Notes under the pieces: generated by a model
The model's database searches: none
Seen by the model: the letters and a program-made list of their open reading frames with translations, nothing else
Told to the model about the DNA's origin: nothing
Shown here: piece after piece, positions 14,975-22,236 of the stretch
Layout: every line of letters starts with the position of its first letter
How positions within the stretch are numbered: position 1 is the first letter of the stretch
Position numbers and translations under genes: made by a program
Assembly (NCBI GenBank): GCA_002495235.1
Contig: DAEG01000039.1
Span: 1-27,325 of the forward strand
DNA from: Euryarchaeota archaeon UBA287
GTDB taxonomy: Archaea; Thermoplasmatota; UBA186; UBA287
DNA length: 27,325 nucleotides
Direction of reading: 5' to 3'

Positions 14975-15957
14975 TACTTCTACAGATCCTCAGCACAGCG
15001 AACGTGTTTTTTCTTTTTCTCTCTCTGGCTGTGATCTTGGTTTCTGTAGTTTACGGCTTTGTTCGCGGCAGGGCTGCCGTAGCCATGCTAGTCGCCTGCG
15101 TGGTCGTCTTTCTGCTTCAGATGCTAAGTGATGTTGTTGGATCACCCACCATAGCATGGTTCATTCTCACAAACAATATAACCTCCGCTCTTTCCATACC
15201 TCTGTGGATGGTCTATGGAGTGACCAGCGATGTCTTTTTTATCACAGGATCATTTTTTGCGCCTTTAGCCAGCATATTCCTTCACGGAGACGTCACCCAC
15301 ATATTCTTCAACATGATCTTCCTCTTCTTTGTCGGTATGCCTCTGGAGCAGAGAGTAGGGAGCAGGAATTTCATGCTGGTCTACCTGATCAGCGGCCTTG
15401 TTGGAAGCTTCTGTCAGTATGCCACCGGTGTCCCGGGCATAGGCGCGAGCGGCGCTCTCATGGGCGTCTTCGGGGCCTTTGCGTACCTTTATCCTCACGA
15501 ACGCTTCTTCGTGTTTCCGCTGCCTGTGTCCATACAGGCGAACGTCCTGCTCTTACTGTTTGTTGCGATAGAGTTCGTGTCAGAGTTTGCCGGCATGGAG
15601 CCTAGCGTGGCGCATCTGGCGCACCTCGGCGGGATACTAGGAGGCATAGCTGTGGCACACTTCCTGAAGAGGCACATGGGTTATGGGAGCCCTTTGATTA
15701 GGGGGGATGGCGGAAGAGCGCTCAGGGCCCGAACGACGGGCGGAAAAAAGCTCAACACATACGGACTGTACACCATCAACTCCAATTTGGAGCTGATACA
15801 GGATGCGGCCCGCGAAGAGATACGAGAGGTGAAGAGAGCAAAGATAGACGGAATAGTCAACAGTGGCACTTGCCCTCAATGCGGTTCAAGACCTGAGATC
15901 AAAGGGAACAGCGTGGTGTGCAAGCACTGCGGTTACAGCTTCAGCCTATACGAGTGA
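14971..15957 (+). CDS. Rhomboid-family intramembrane serine protease with C-terminal zinc ribbon
   Basis: This 328-residue membrane protein has about seven hydrophobic segments. It contains the rhomboid active site: H110 and N114 in HIFFNMIF, catalytic serine S160 in GIGASGALMG, and the catalytic histidine H218 in HLAHLGG. After the membrane part a soluble tail ends in a zinc ribbon, CPQC (near residue 299) and CKHC (near 318). Rhomboids cut membrane helices, and the zinc ribbon may recruit a partner or substrate (inference). Translation probably starts at a TTG that overlaps the SRP19 stop. Its place behind srp19 hints at a role in quality control of newly inserted membrane proteins (inference). 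Confidence 0.9.
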   Translation: MILLQILSTANVFFLFLSLAVILVSVVYGFVRGRAAVAMLVACVVVFLLQMLSDVVGSPTIAWFILTNNITSALSIPLWMVYGVTSDVFFITGSFFAPLASIFLHGDVTHIFFNMIFLFFVGMPLEQRVGSRNFMLVYLISGLVGSFCQYATGVPGIGASGALMGVFGAFAYLYPHERFFVFPLPVSIQANVLLLLFVAIEFVSEFAGMEPSVAHLAHLGGILGGIAVAHFLKRHMGYGSPLIRGDGGRALRARTTGGKKLNTYGLYTINSNLELIQDAAREEIREVKRAKIDGIVNSGTCPQCGSRPEIKGNSVVCKHCGYSFSLYE

Positions 15958-15965
15958 GGGATCCA

Positions 15966-16148
15966 ATGCTGGTGGATGGTAAGGGAGTCGAGGTGAAAGA
16001 AAAAGAGCCGCTGATGGGCGCTTTGAGGCGCTTCAGCCATATAGTCTCCTGGGCGGTTAAGGTTGGCGGAGAGTTAAAGCTGTTTGCGTTAGGGATGATG
16101 AAAGCCCCTGAGGGCTCCCGAGACTACACACTCTACTTCACGGGATAG
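15966..16148 (+). CDS. Small hypothetical protein (60 residues)
   Basis: I do not recognise this protein. The frame starts 8 bp after the rhomboid stop, behind the partial Shine-Dalgarno-like GAGGGATC, and would extend the eS8 operon by a fourth gene. It has a basic-amphipathic middle (LRRFSHIVSWAVKVGG) and an uncharged hydrophobic stretch (LKLFALGMM). No cysteine pair or repeat is seen. Codon choice (frequent GAG, AAG, CTG) resembles its neighbours. It may be a real small protein or a chance frame. Confidence 0.4.
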   Translation: MLVDGKGVEVKEKEPLMGALRRFSHIVSWAVKVGGELKLFALGMMKAPEGSRDYTLYFTG

Positions 16149-16153
16149 GAAAG

Positions 16154-16164
16154 CATAAATAAAG
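16154..16164 (+). promoter_or_regulatory. TATA-like box in front of the decayed region
   Basis: CATAAATAAAG is a good TATA-like element and would start transcription near 16185, exactly where the first inverted-repeat arm begins. No intact gene starts there, which fits a promoter left behind by gene decay or one with a structured leader. Confidence 0.45.
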
Positions 16165-16184
16165 AAAAGGGTATAGTTTTCAAC

Positions 16185-16276
16185 GGTCATTGAAAGCTCG
16201 TCCCTCTCCTCTCTCGATGCATTAATGACCCTGATCTTTTTAGGAATAATCGCACATCTATTTTTTGAATCAGGGT
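16185..16276. repeat. Two overlapping inverted repeats that share an arm (alternative hairpins)
   Basis: GGTCATT (16185-16191) is complementary to AATGACC (16224-16230). ACCCTGAT (16228-16235) is complementary to ATCAGGGT (16269-16276). The inner arms overlap at 16228-16230, so an RNA could fold only one of the two hairpins fully at a time. Loops are about 32-33 nt. The arrangement is attenuator-like but could be chance. Confidence 0.35.
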
Positions 16277-16991
16277 GGGATCTGTTGAAAAATTTACAAA
16301 AAGACAAATCTACGATTTTGTGTCGGTCGTCATTGGGTATTTTTTGAGCGTGGATCTCTCTGGGCTCTGCTGTTGCCGCAAGTCTCGTTGCGGTTGTGTG
16401 CGCTCTCCTTTCTCCCGCTTATGGGGCCCGGTGTATTGCGTGGCCTTTGCCGGGATGGCTTCAAAGGCCTATCTCACGAACTATCCATCTGTTCTGCTGG
16501 CAGGAACCACTGCAGGAATTGTTTACATGTTGAATGAAGGAAACTTCAGAGGGTTTGGAGGGAAATTAGGAACCATAGCTTTCACGGGTTGTATTCTGGG
16601 CGGGCCAATTCTGGGGCTGATTTCTCTTTTGCCTGGGCTAACTGATGGTTTTTTGATTATCGTGTTCTCTGTCGTTGCTGCTGTGTTGACATTTTATATA
16701 GATGCGTGGTTAAAAAAGGGTCCCGTGATGGCATCTGGAATAGTCAGCCTAGTTTTTGGATTAACCCTGCCGCACCCATACCCTGGGATGGACAACATTT
16801 TGGCTTTGGTGGTCATATGCGCATCATTTGCAGGGATGGCGGGCAGAGAGCGTTTCAGAACTTTGGCTCCAGCGGCATTTGCAGACATAGTGTGTGGGCT
16901 CGGATATATCCTCTCTATGCCGTATCTTGGAGGACCCGGAGGAAAACTTGGAACAATAGCCTTTGGATCGGTGCTTCCGACCAGAGCATAG
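16275..16991 (+). pseudogene. Membrane protein gene with probable compensating frameshifts, function unknown
   Basis: The open frame encodes 238 residues of a multi-membrane protein that I do not recognise. Two halves each contain GGKLGTIAF (near residues 95 and 225), preceded by similar hydrophobic stretches, suggesting an internal duplication. Residues about 25-50 do not fit: they are rich in Cys and Arg (LCCCRKSRCGCVRS). The +1 frame over 16348-16423 instead encodes a clean membrane helix, AWISLGSAVAASLVAVVCAL then LSPAYG, which rejoins the main frame near the GGGG at 16423-16426. The upstream switch would lie near the TTTTTT at 16340-16345. Two opposite single-base changes, real or sequencing errors, explain this. 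The GTG start is uncertain. Confidence 0.6.
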
Positions 16992-17174
16992 ATGACCGTC
17001 TTGGAGAAGGTTATGAGAGGAAAAAAAGAGAGAGGAAGCAGACGCACCGCGTTCATGCCTTTCCATTTCGCTGAGGCCCCTGCAAACATGCTGACCGGTG
17101 ATGCGCTTGACGAAGAGGCCAAGACGCCAGAATACAAGGTCTCCGCCGTCAGGATCGAGAGAAACTGCTATTAA
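16992..17174 (+). pseudogene. C-terminal fragment of a formate-dehydrogenase-like molybdopterin oxidoreductase
   Basis: Residues 15-56 of this 60-residue frame closely resemble the extreme C-terminus of formate dehydrogenase alpha subunits: FMPFHFAEAPANMLTGDALD, then EEAKTPEYKVSAVRIE. In the full enzyme this belongs to the molybdopterin-dinucleotide-binding domain of a protein of 650 residues or more. Nothing upstream encodes the rest; the preceding frame is a membrane protein. It begins with an ATG directly after the stop of that frame and in the same frame. The simplest reading is a remnant left by deletion of a formate dehydrogenase gene; a stand-alone small protein is possible but less likely. 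Confidence 0.65.
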
Positions 17175-17194
17175 CGATAGAGAGCATACTCCAT

Positions 17195-17989
17195 ATGCTT
17201 CTTGATCTCATAAGAATCAGATCCTGGAAGGCTTACTTAGGCATGTCTCTGTTCGGCTATGCTCTGTCGGCAGACACAGTGGACGTGAGAGCCGTAATCT
17301 TTCTTGTATCCATGTCCCTCTATCTCGCCTTTGCGTTTGCCATAAACAACTGCTACGACACAGACACCGATGTTCTGTCTTCAAAAAAGAACCCGGTGGT
17401 CTCACGAGAAGTCAGCCAGGAAAGAGCGAGAGCGATTTCATACCTGTTCGCAGCCTCGGGGTTTCTCACGACACTTGCGCTGCCATGGACCAGCTCCGTG
17501 CTCTATGCGCTCATGCTCGTGCTCGCATATGCCTACTCGGCTCCACCAAGGCTGAAGGCTCTGCCGCCGATGGACATGATATCCCACGGGCTCTTTTTTG
17601 GGGCCATGATCTTTCTGTTCGGGATCTCGGTATCGGGAACATTCCGCTTAGAACATCTCGAGATAGCCCTGTCCATCTTCTTTTACTCCTGTCTCTTTGA
17701 GCTCAGGAACCACATAGAGGACTTCGAAAACGATGAGAAGGCGGGGGTCAAAACCAGCGCTGTGCTGCTTGGCGAGAGAAGAGATGTCGCCTTTTCCCTG
17801 CTGTCAATGACGCATCTCGCGCTCCTCTCGCAGCTGATGATACCGGGTTCGCTGTACCCCATGTCAGGGCTTATCCTCACATCGCCGGAGAAATTGGCAC
17901 TGAAGCACTTCAGGATCATAAATGCCGTCACCATCGCTATATACGTGCTGGTGCTGATCCAGCAGAAACACTTCCTGTATCCCCTTTAG
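17195..17989 (+). CDS. UbiA-family prenyltransferase
   Basis: This 264-residue membrane protein has about eight hydrophobic segments and both UbiA aspartate motifs: NNCYDTDTD (51-59, aspartates D55, D57, D59) and IEDFENDEKAG (174-184, with D176 and D180). AYSAPPRLK lies between them. These enzymes attach isoprenoid chains to aromatic, glycerol-phosphate or polyene acceptors using Mg2+. The acceptor is not clear: the first motif differs from the usual NDxxDxxxD of archaeal DGGGP synthase. The ATG has only a weak TATA-like CTATTAAC about 23 bp upstream. Its TAG stop overlaps the TAA of a possible small gene on the other strand. Confidence 0.87.
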   Translation: MLLDLIRIRSWKAYLGMSLFGYALSADTVDVRAVIFLVSMSLYLAFAFAINNCYDTDTDVLSSKKNPVVSREVSQERARAISYLFAASGFLTTLALPWTSSVLYALMLVLAYAYSAPPRLKALPPMDMISHGLFFGAMIFLFGISVSGTFRLEHLEIALSIFFYSCLFELRNHIEDFENDEKAGVKTSAVLLGERRDVAFSLLSMTHLALLSQLMIPGSLYPMSGLILTSPEKLALKHFRIINAVTIAIYVLVLIQQKHFLYPL

Positions 17990-18093
17990 CCATACGCCCT
18001 GCGAACTAACGTCGTTGAGCTTTCCACGATCCTGACCGCTCTGCCTCTCTTCTTTCGGTTCTGCTTAGGATCGGATGAAAGTGGATAGCACAA
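17986..18093 (-). CDS. Possible 35-residue basic microprotein
   Basis: I do not recognise this frame. It encodes a strongly basic peptide: a short N-terminal part, then QNRKKRGRAVRIVESSTT and LVRRAYG at the end. The case for it is context. A TATA-like ATATTTAAAA lies about 28 bp before its TTG start, the same spacing as leaderless genes here. The same box, read the other way, serves the C45 hydrolase gene. The stop overlaps the UbiA stop, as other convergent pairs here do. Arginine codons are mostly AGA/AGG, as in neighbours. Against it: TTG start, no recognised family, short length. Confidence 0.35.
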   Translation of the reverse strand: MCYPLSSDPKQNRKKRGRAVRIVESSTTLVRRAYG

Positions 18094-18116
18094 GACTGAC
18101 GAACATAAAACGTAAC

Positions 18117-18126
18117 TTTTAAATAT
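18117..18126. promoter_or_regulatory. Bidirectional TATA-like box
   Basis: TTTTAAATAT is centred 26-27 bp before the ATG of the C45 hydrolase gene (18148, plus) and about 28 bp before the TTG of the minus-strand microprotein frame (18093). The plus-strand role is well supported; the minus-strand role depends on that small frame being real. Confidence 0.55.
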
Positions 18127-18147
18127 CAATTACAACACAGAGGGTTT

Positions 18148-19563
18148 ATGCGAATCAAAAGGATCACAGAGTGGATCATTCTCTGCGCGGCAATGTCTGC
18201 ACTCTTCCTGCTTCCTCTCCAGGCTACAGTAGCGCAGCCTCAGGATGCAGACTACAGATGCGGCTTTGACGCCGCAAAACTGCATCCGGACGCTTACATC
18301 ACCGTGTTGAGTGACACACCAGCAGAGATCCCTGTGTCAGGCTACGAGAGAGCACTGTCCTCGCGATATCCTGAGATGCTGAGCAGATTGCGGGGTATGG
18401 CTGATGCCCTGGAGCTCAAGCTGGATGAGGTCCTGAAAGCCAGGATCTACGTCTCACAACTCCTCACGGAGTCTCTCGGCGCATGCACCTGCGTCGCCGC
18501 AGCTCCACCAGCAACGACGGGAGGGATCTACTCAGCGTGGAACATGGATCTCTTTTATCTGCTCAAGCTGTTTCCCGTTGGCGGGTGGCTGCCACTTCTG
18601 ACGGTTGTTGAGCCGCCTGATGGGTACAGGTACATCCAGATCGGCATCCCGGTGCTGGCGGGCATAGGTCTTCTGAACGAAAAGGGGCTTTCCTGCGTTG
18701 TGAACGCCGTTCCGGTCGCTGATGGCGGTGAAGGGCTGCTCCACATGGATCTGATAGCTATGGCTATGGAGTCATGCAGCCACGCATATGAGGCGGAAGA
18801 ACTGATAAAGGGACAGGAAAGATTCTCTCCGGGACCTGGTGTGCCCCTAGACATTTCAGAATTCTTGTGCCTCAACATGCAGTTCGTTGACGCCGAAGGA
18901 GGAATAGCAGCCATAGAGTACTCGCACAATCACTTTGCTGCATTTCACGGTGAGGACGGCATAAGCGCCCAGACGAACCTTCATCAGTTTCTGGATCCCG
19001 CCCTGACGGGCTGCCCCGTAGAGGAGCCCGCGATGATGGGCACGACAATGAGGCTGTACAGGGCATGGGACCTTGTGAGAGAGAACAGGGGCAGCATAGA
19101 CCTTGATACCATAGAGTCAATAATGACCGACAGGGCGATCGTTCCGCTGCCTGAAGAGACCGACCCTGACAGGTATTCGGAAAATCCGCAGTATCAGCAA
19201 TCGATCTCCAGAGCGCCGAATCTGCAGCTCACCTGCAGGAGATATCTCGGCGATGAAATGGGTTTAAAGGATCTCTTGAAAAGTGTTGCTATGGCTGGCG
19301 GAACTGTGTTCTCGCTCATAATAGAGCCGGAAAGGAAGATAATCCACTGGTCAGTGGGGCTTCCAGACGTCCACGGGTACACGCCCATATACTGCGCAGA
19401 CCTTCTGCGGTCGGAGGGGACCCGCGGGACAAACTGGCTGACGGCGTTCGTCCGTGTGTCTAGCGGACTGGGGCACCTGATCTACGTTGTCCCCGTGTGC
19501 CCTGACGTTATGGCGATGTCCCACGGCCGACTGGTAAAACTGCTGATCCGCCTGGGCAGTTAG
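18148..19563 (+). CDS. Secreted C45-type Ntn hydrolase (acyl-CoA:6-APA acyltransferase-like)
   Basis: This 471-residue protein begins with a signal peptide (about residues 1-29). The middle region GACTCVAAAPPATTGG then YSAWNMD (111-134) corresponds to the C45 core, in which a cysteine becomes the N-terminal nucleophile after self-cleavage; C113 is the likely one, and the N in WNMD aligns with the conserved asparagine. IGLLNEKGLSCVVNAV and the later QTNLHQFLDP match further family positions. C45 enzymes hydrolyse or transfer acyl groups on amide substrates (penicillin, carcinine, ceramide-like). The true substrate is unknown. It is monocistronic and meets glyA end to end with an 8-bp gap. Confidence 0.78.
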   Translation: MRIKRITEWIILCAAMSALFLLPLQATVAQPQDADYRCGFDAAKLHPDAYITVLSDTPAEIPVSGYERALSSRYPEMLSRLRGMADALELKLDEVLKARIYVSQLLTESLGACTCVAAAPPATTGGIYSAWNMDLFYLLKLFPVGGWLPLLTVVEPPDGYRYIQIGIPVLAGIGLLNEKGLSCVVNAVPVADGGEGLLHMDLIAMAMESCSHAYEAEELIKGQERFSPGPGVPLDISEFLCLNMQFVDAEGGIAAIEYSHNHFAAFHGEDGISAQTNLHQFLDPALTGCPVEEPAMMGTTMRLYRAWDLVRENRGSIDLDTIESIMTDRAIVPLPEETDPDRYSENPQYQQSISRAPNLQLTCRRYLGDEMGLKDLLKSVAMAGGTVFSLIIEPERKIIHWSVGLPDVHGYTPIYCADLLRSEGTRGTNWLTAFVRVSSGLGHLIYVVPVCPDVMAMSHGRLVKLLIRLGS

Positions 19564-19571
19564 CCTGTCCG

Positions 19572-20846
19572 CTAAACGAGCTTCACATATTTATATGGAT
19601 CCCACTCGTTGAAACAGTACCTAACCCTGCGGTAGCCCCTCCTGATCTCATTCACCTCTTTCCGCACCACCACAGGATCCTTTCTGTCCATGGCCGCCTC
19701 CTTGAACAGCTCAGCAACTCGTTCCATCTCCCTCTCTCTCATGCCACACCTTGTGAGCTCCTGGACGCCTATGCGGAGACCACTGGGGTTCTTCGGCTTC
19801 TTCGGGTCATCATATGGCAGCATGTTCTTGTTCACTATAATGCCGCAGCGCTCGAGAAGGTCAGCGATCTCCGTGCCTCCGCCCAGCGCTTTGACATCGA
19901 TGGCGATCTGATGCGACTGTGTGAAGCCCATGTGCTCTCCAAGGACCGTAAAACCAAGCTCGTGCATCCTCTGTGCAAAGGCCTTGGCATTCCTGACGAT
20001 CTGGTCCGCATAAGCCTCACCGAAATGAACCTCCTCCGCCAGGGTCACGGCCAGAGCCGCAAGCCTGTGCAGGTGGTGGTTGCTCACCAGTCCGGGAAAG
20101 ACGGCGCTGTCCATCCTCTTTGCGTCCTTCTCATCAAGGTTGCCGAGGATTATCCCACCCTGCGGCCCGGGGAAGGTCTTGTGCGTGCTGCCTGTGAGGA
20201 CATCGGCCCCCTCCTTCAGAGGATCCTGGAATCTCTTGCCGGCGATGAGTCCGAGGACGTGGGCCCCATCGTATATGACCTTGGCTCCGACCTCGCGCGC
20301 CGCTTCAGAGAGCTCCCTCACCGGCAGAGGAAAGAGAAAGAGCGACTGACCAAGAAGCACTATCTTCGGCTTTTCTTCTCTTATGAGCCTCACCGACGCA
20401 TCAACATCTATGTTGAGGCTCTCCATGTCATACGGGTAGTGCACGACCTTCAGCCCCCGTATACCAGCGGCTCCTATGCGCTGGTGGCTTATGTGCGCCC
20501 CCGCGTTCGTGTCTAGGGCTGTCATCACGTCACCAGGCTGCGCAAAGGCGCTGAATGCCGCAAGATTTGCAAGTGTACCGGAGACTATCTGAACGTTTAT
20601 GTAACCGCAGGCAAAGAGCCTCAGACCAAGCTCGACTGCCTTTCTCTCCACTTCGTCCACGTATCTGCAGCCCTGATAGTACCTCTCACCGGGCTTGCCC
20701 TCCGCGTACCTGTGCTCAAAGTCGCTGATGAGCATCTCGGTCGCTATGGGACCCATGACGTTCTCGCTGGCTATCATGGGCAACGAAGACCCGAAAAGAT
20801 CGTTGTTCTCCATGGCCATCCTTCTTATGTCCATAACCTCGTCCAT
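19572..20846 (-). CDS. glyA: Serine hydroxymethyltransferase
   Basis: This PLP enzyme interconverts serine and glycine using a tetrahydropterin C1 carrier (tetrahydromethanopterin or folate in archaea). Signatures are LPMIASENVMG, the KPGERYYQGCRYVDEVE region, VIYDGAHVLGL with the cofactor-binding aspartate, and the PLP lysine in TGSTHKTFPGPQGG (about K223 from this start). I choose ATG 20846 (424 residues) because the TATA-like box GTATTAAAA is centred 24 bp upstream; the in-frame ATG at 20855 is possible, while the longer frame to 20909 is not supported. It is divergent from the acidic coiled-coil gene. Confidence 0.95.
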   Translation of the reverse strand: MDEVMDIRRMAMENNDLFGSSLPMIASENVMGPIATEMLISDFEHRYAEGKPGERYYQGCRYVDEVERKAVELGLRLFACGYINVQIVSGTLANLAAFSAFAQPGDVMTALDTNAGAHISHQRIGAAGIRGLKVVHYPYDMESLNIDVDASVRLIREEKPKIVLLGQSLFLFPLPVRELSEAAREVGAKVIYDGAHVLGLIAGKRFQDPLKEGADVLTGSTHKTFPGPQGGIILGNLDEKDAKRMDSAVFPGLVSNHHLHRLAALAVTLAEEVHFGEAYADQIVRNAKAFAQRMHELGFTVLGEHMGFTQSHQIAIDVKALGGGTEIADLLERCGIIVNKNMLPYDDPKKPKNPSGLRIGVQELTRCGMREREMERVAELFKEAAMDRKDPVVVRKEVNEIRRGYRRVRYCFNEWDPYKYVKLV

Positions 20847-20865
20847 AGACGCCATCGCATATCGC

Positions 20866-20874
20866 GTATTAAAA
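20866..20874 (-). promoter_or_regulatory. TATA-like box for glyA
   Basis: The minus strand reads TTTTAATAC, centred 24 bp before the ATG at 20846. This placement decides the glyA start. Confidence 0.5.
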
Positions 20875-20914
20875 GCTTTGCAGATGGCAAACGGCCGCAC
20901 GGATGCCACAAAGC

Positions 20915-20922
20915 TTTTTATA
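20915..20922 (+). promoter_or_regulatory. TATA-like box for the acidic coiled-coil gene
   Basis: TTTTTATA would start transcription near 20945. That leaves an 8-nt leader containing GGTGATC (20944-20950) before the ATG at 20953, one of the few Shine-Dalgarno-like leaders at a promoter-proximal start in this window. Confidence 0.5.
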
Positions 20923-20952
20923 GGGACATTTCTTTACATGTGCGGTGATCAG

Positions 20953-21276
20953 ATGAGTAAGGAGCATGAGGATGCTATAAACAGGGTGTTCGCTGCGTCG
21001 CAGAAGGAACTGGAGAACATAAACAGGCTCAACGACGAAGCCCAGAAGCTAGTGGACAACGAAGAAGCAAACGAAGAGAACATGGATAACATATCCTTCG
21101 AGATGGAGAAGAATCTCTCCGTGATAGAGGAACGCATATGCCACGCAAGGAACGAATTCTATGCGAAGATTGGCTCAAAGAAGAACAGGATGGAGATGCT
21201 GGAAGACTTTGAGGACTACCTGGAGGAAAAGCTGAAGGAGTACGGTCTTCAGAGTGAAGAAGAAGAGGAGGAGTAG
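20953..21276 (+). CDS. Acidic coiled-coil protein, function unknown
   Basis: This 107-residue protein is almost entirely predicted helix, with heptad-like Leu/Ile/Met positions, for example LENINRLNDEAQKLVDNEE and LEDFEDYLEEKLKEYGLQ. It ends in an uninterrupted run of glutamates. It is rich in Glu/Asp and Asn, has one cysteine and no tryptophan. I do not recognise a family; a dimeric scaffold or chaperone-like role is only a guess. The ATG at 20953 follows GGTGATC; an in-frame ATG at 20938 lies upstream of the predicted transcription start. Its 3' end abuts the convergent deoxyhypusine synthase gene with a 1-bp gap. Confidence 0.75.
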   Translation: MSKEHEDAINRVFAASQKELENINRLNDEAQKLVDNEEANEENMDNISFEMEKNLSVIEERICHARNEFYAKIGSKKNRMEMLEDFEDYLEEKLKEYGLQSEEEEEE

Positions 21277-21277
21277 A

Positions 21278-22189
21278 TCAGAGGAAGGGCGCCATCAGGA
21301 ATGGTAGCGTGGTCGTTATCTCCCCGTATAGCGTGACATGTTTACCCTTCTCCTTTATCTTGCCCCATGACACAGCCTCCTTGCTTCTGGCGCCCGAGAG
21401 GCTTCCGTCCCATTCCACGGCCGTTGTGACGTAAACCGCGTAGTCAAGGCCGTCCTTGAACTGGTTCCACCATATTGTATGGTGCTTTGATATCCCGCCT
21501 CCAAGGATGAGGGCGCCGGTGTCCTTTGAATTGAACGCGATCTCTGAGAGATCATCCTCGTCCTTCATCAGATTTATGCGAAAGTCCCTGTGCTGTTGAT
21601 AGAACATCCACAGCTGAAGACCGAAGGCTCCGTCGAATATGCCCGGTACGAAGACAGGTATCCTGTTCTTGTAGCACCAGTAGAGTATCGTGTTCTTCTT
21701 CATCCTCTTGCCCATCTCCCATACGATCTCCCTGCCGGAGAACTCTTTTTTTTCTGGGTACAGCTCGTTTAGGGTCTTCTGGACGAAATCTTCGATGGGT
21801 TTTCCGTAGTTGTCCCTGGGTATGAACTCATTGCCGAGGCGCATTATGCTCTTCTCGTACAGCTCATCGTCATTCGCATCGAACGTGCCAGCGTAGTAGC
21901 TCTTCATGCTGCGCGCTATGTCATGATCAAGAGTGCCGCACGTTGTTACTATCGCATCGAACATCTTCCTCCTTGCAAGCTCGGCTATTATGCCTCTCAT
22001 TCCCGTGGAGATGATGCACGCCGGAAAAGACAGGAAACGAAAGCACTCCTTGTCATCGAACATCTCCTCAAGTATGCTGTGCGCCTGCGAAAAGTTCATG
22101 GCCATAAAGCCGCCGCACTTTGAGAGCTGCTCTATTATCTCCGCGGATGTCATGTCCTTGTTCACGCGTATGTCCCTCACCTTTTCCAT
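21278..22189 (-). CDS. dys: Deoxyhypusine synthase
   Basis: This 303-residue enzyme transfers the aminobutyl group of spermidine to a lysine of translation factor aIF5A, using NAD+. The catalytic lysine is in LILGGGISKHHTIWWNQ. Other family segments are RGIIAELARRKMFDAIVTTCG followed by LDHDIARS, and VFVPGIFDGAFGLQLW (spermidine pocket) with TTAVEWDGSLSGA near the NAD site. I choose ATG 22189 because the TATA-like box lies 25 bp upstream; an ATG two codons earlier (22195) is possible. It is divergent from elp3. Confidence 0.95.
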   Translation of the reverse strand: MEKVRDIRVNKDMTSAEIIEQLSKCGGFMAMNFSQAHSILEEMFDDKECFRFLSFPACIISTGMRGIIAELARRKMFDAIVTTCGTLDHDIARSMKSYYAGTFDANDDELYEKSIMRLGNEFIPRDNYGKPIEDFVQKTLNELYPEKKEFSGREIVWEMGKRMKKNTILYWCYKNRIPVFVPGIFDGAFGLQLWMFYQQHRDFRINLMKDEDDLSEIAFNSKDTGALILGGGISKHHTIWWNQFKDGLDYAVYVTTAVEWDGSLSGARSKEAVSWGKIKEKGKHVTLYGEITTTLPFLMAPFL

Positions 22190-22210
22190 GATCATGCATA
22201 GGGCTGAAGG

Positions 22211-22218
22211 TATTTAAG
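22211..22218 (-). promoter_or_regulatory. TATA-like box for dys
   Basis: CTTAAATA on the minus strand is centred about 25 bp before the ATG at 22189, predicting a leaderless mRNA. Confidence 0.6.
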
Positions 22219-22236
22219 TTTTGTAAACTGGGCAAA

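Noticed and set aside
16989..16991. TAG between the membrane ORF and the formate-dehydrogenase fragment as a pyrrolysine codon
   Set aside because: The two parts belong to unrelated proteins and no pyrrolysine genes are visible. An ordinary stop in a decayed region is simpler.
20855..20909. Longer glyA start near 20909
   Set aside because: The added residues lie upstream of the TATA-like box at 20866-20874 and do not belong to the conserved N-terminus.
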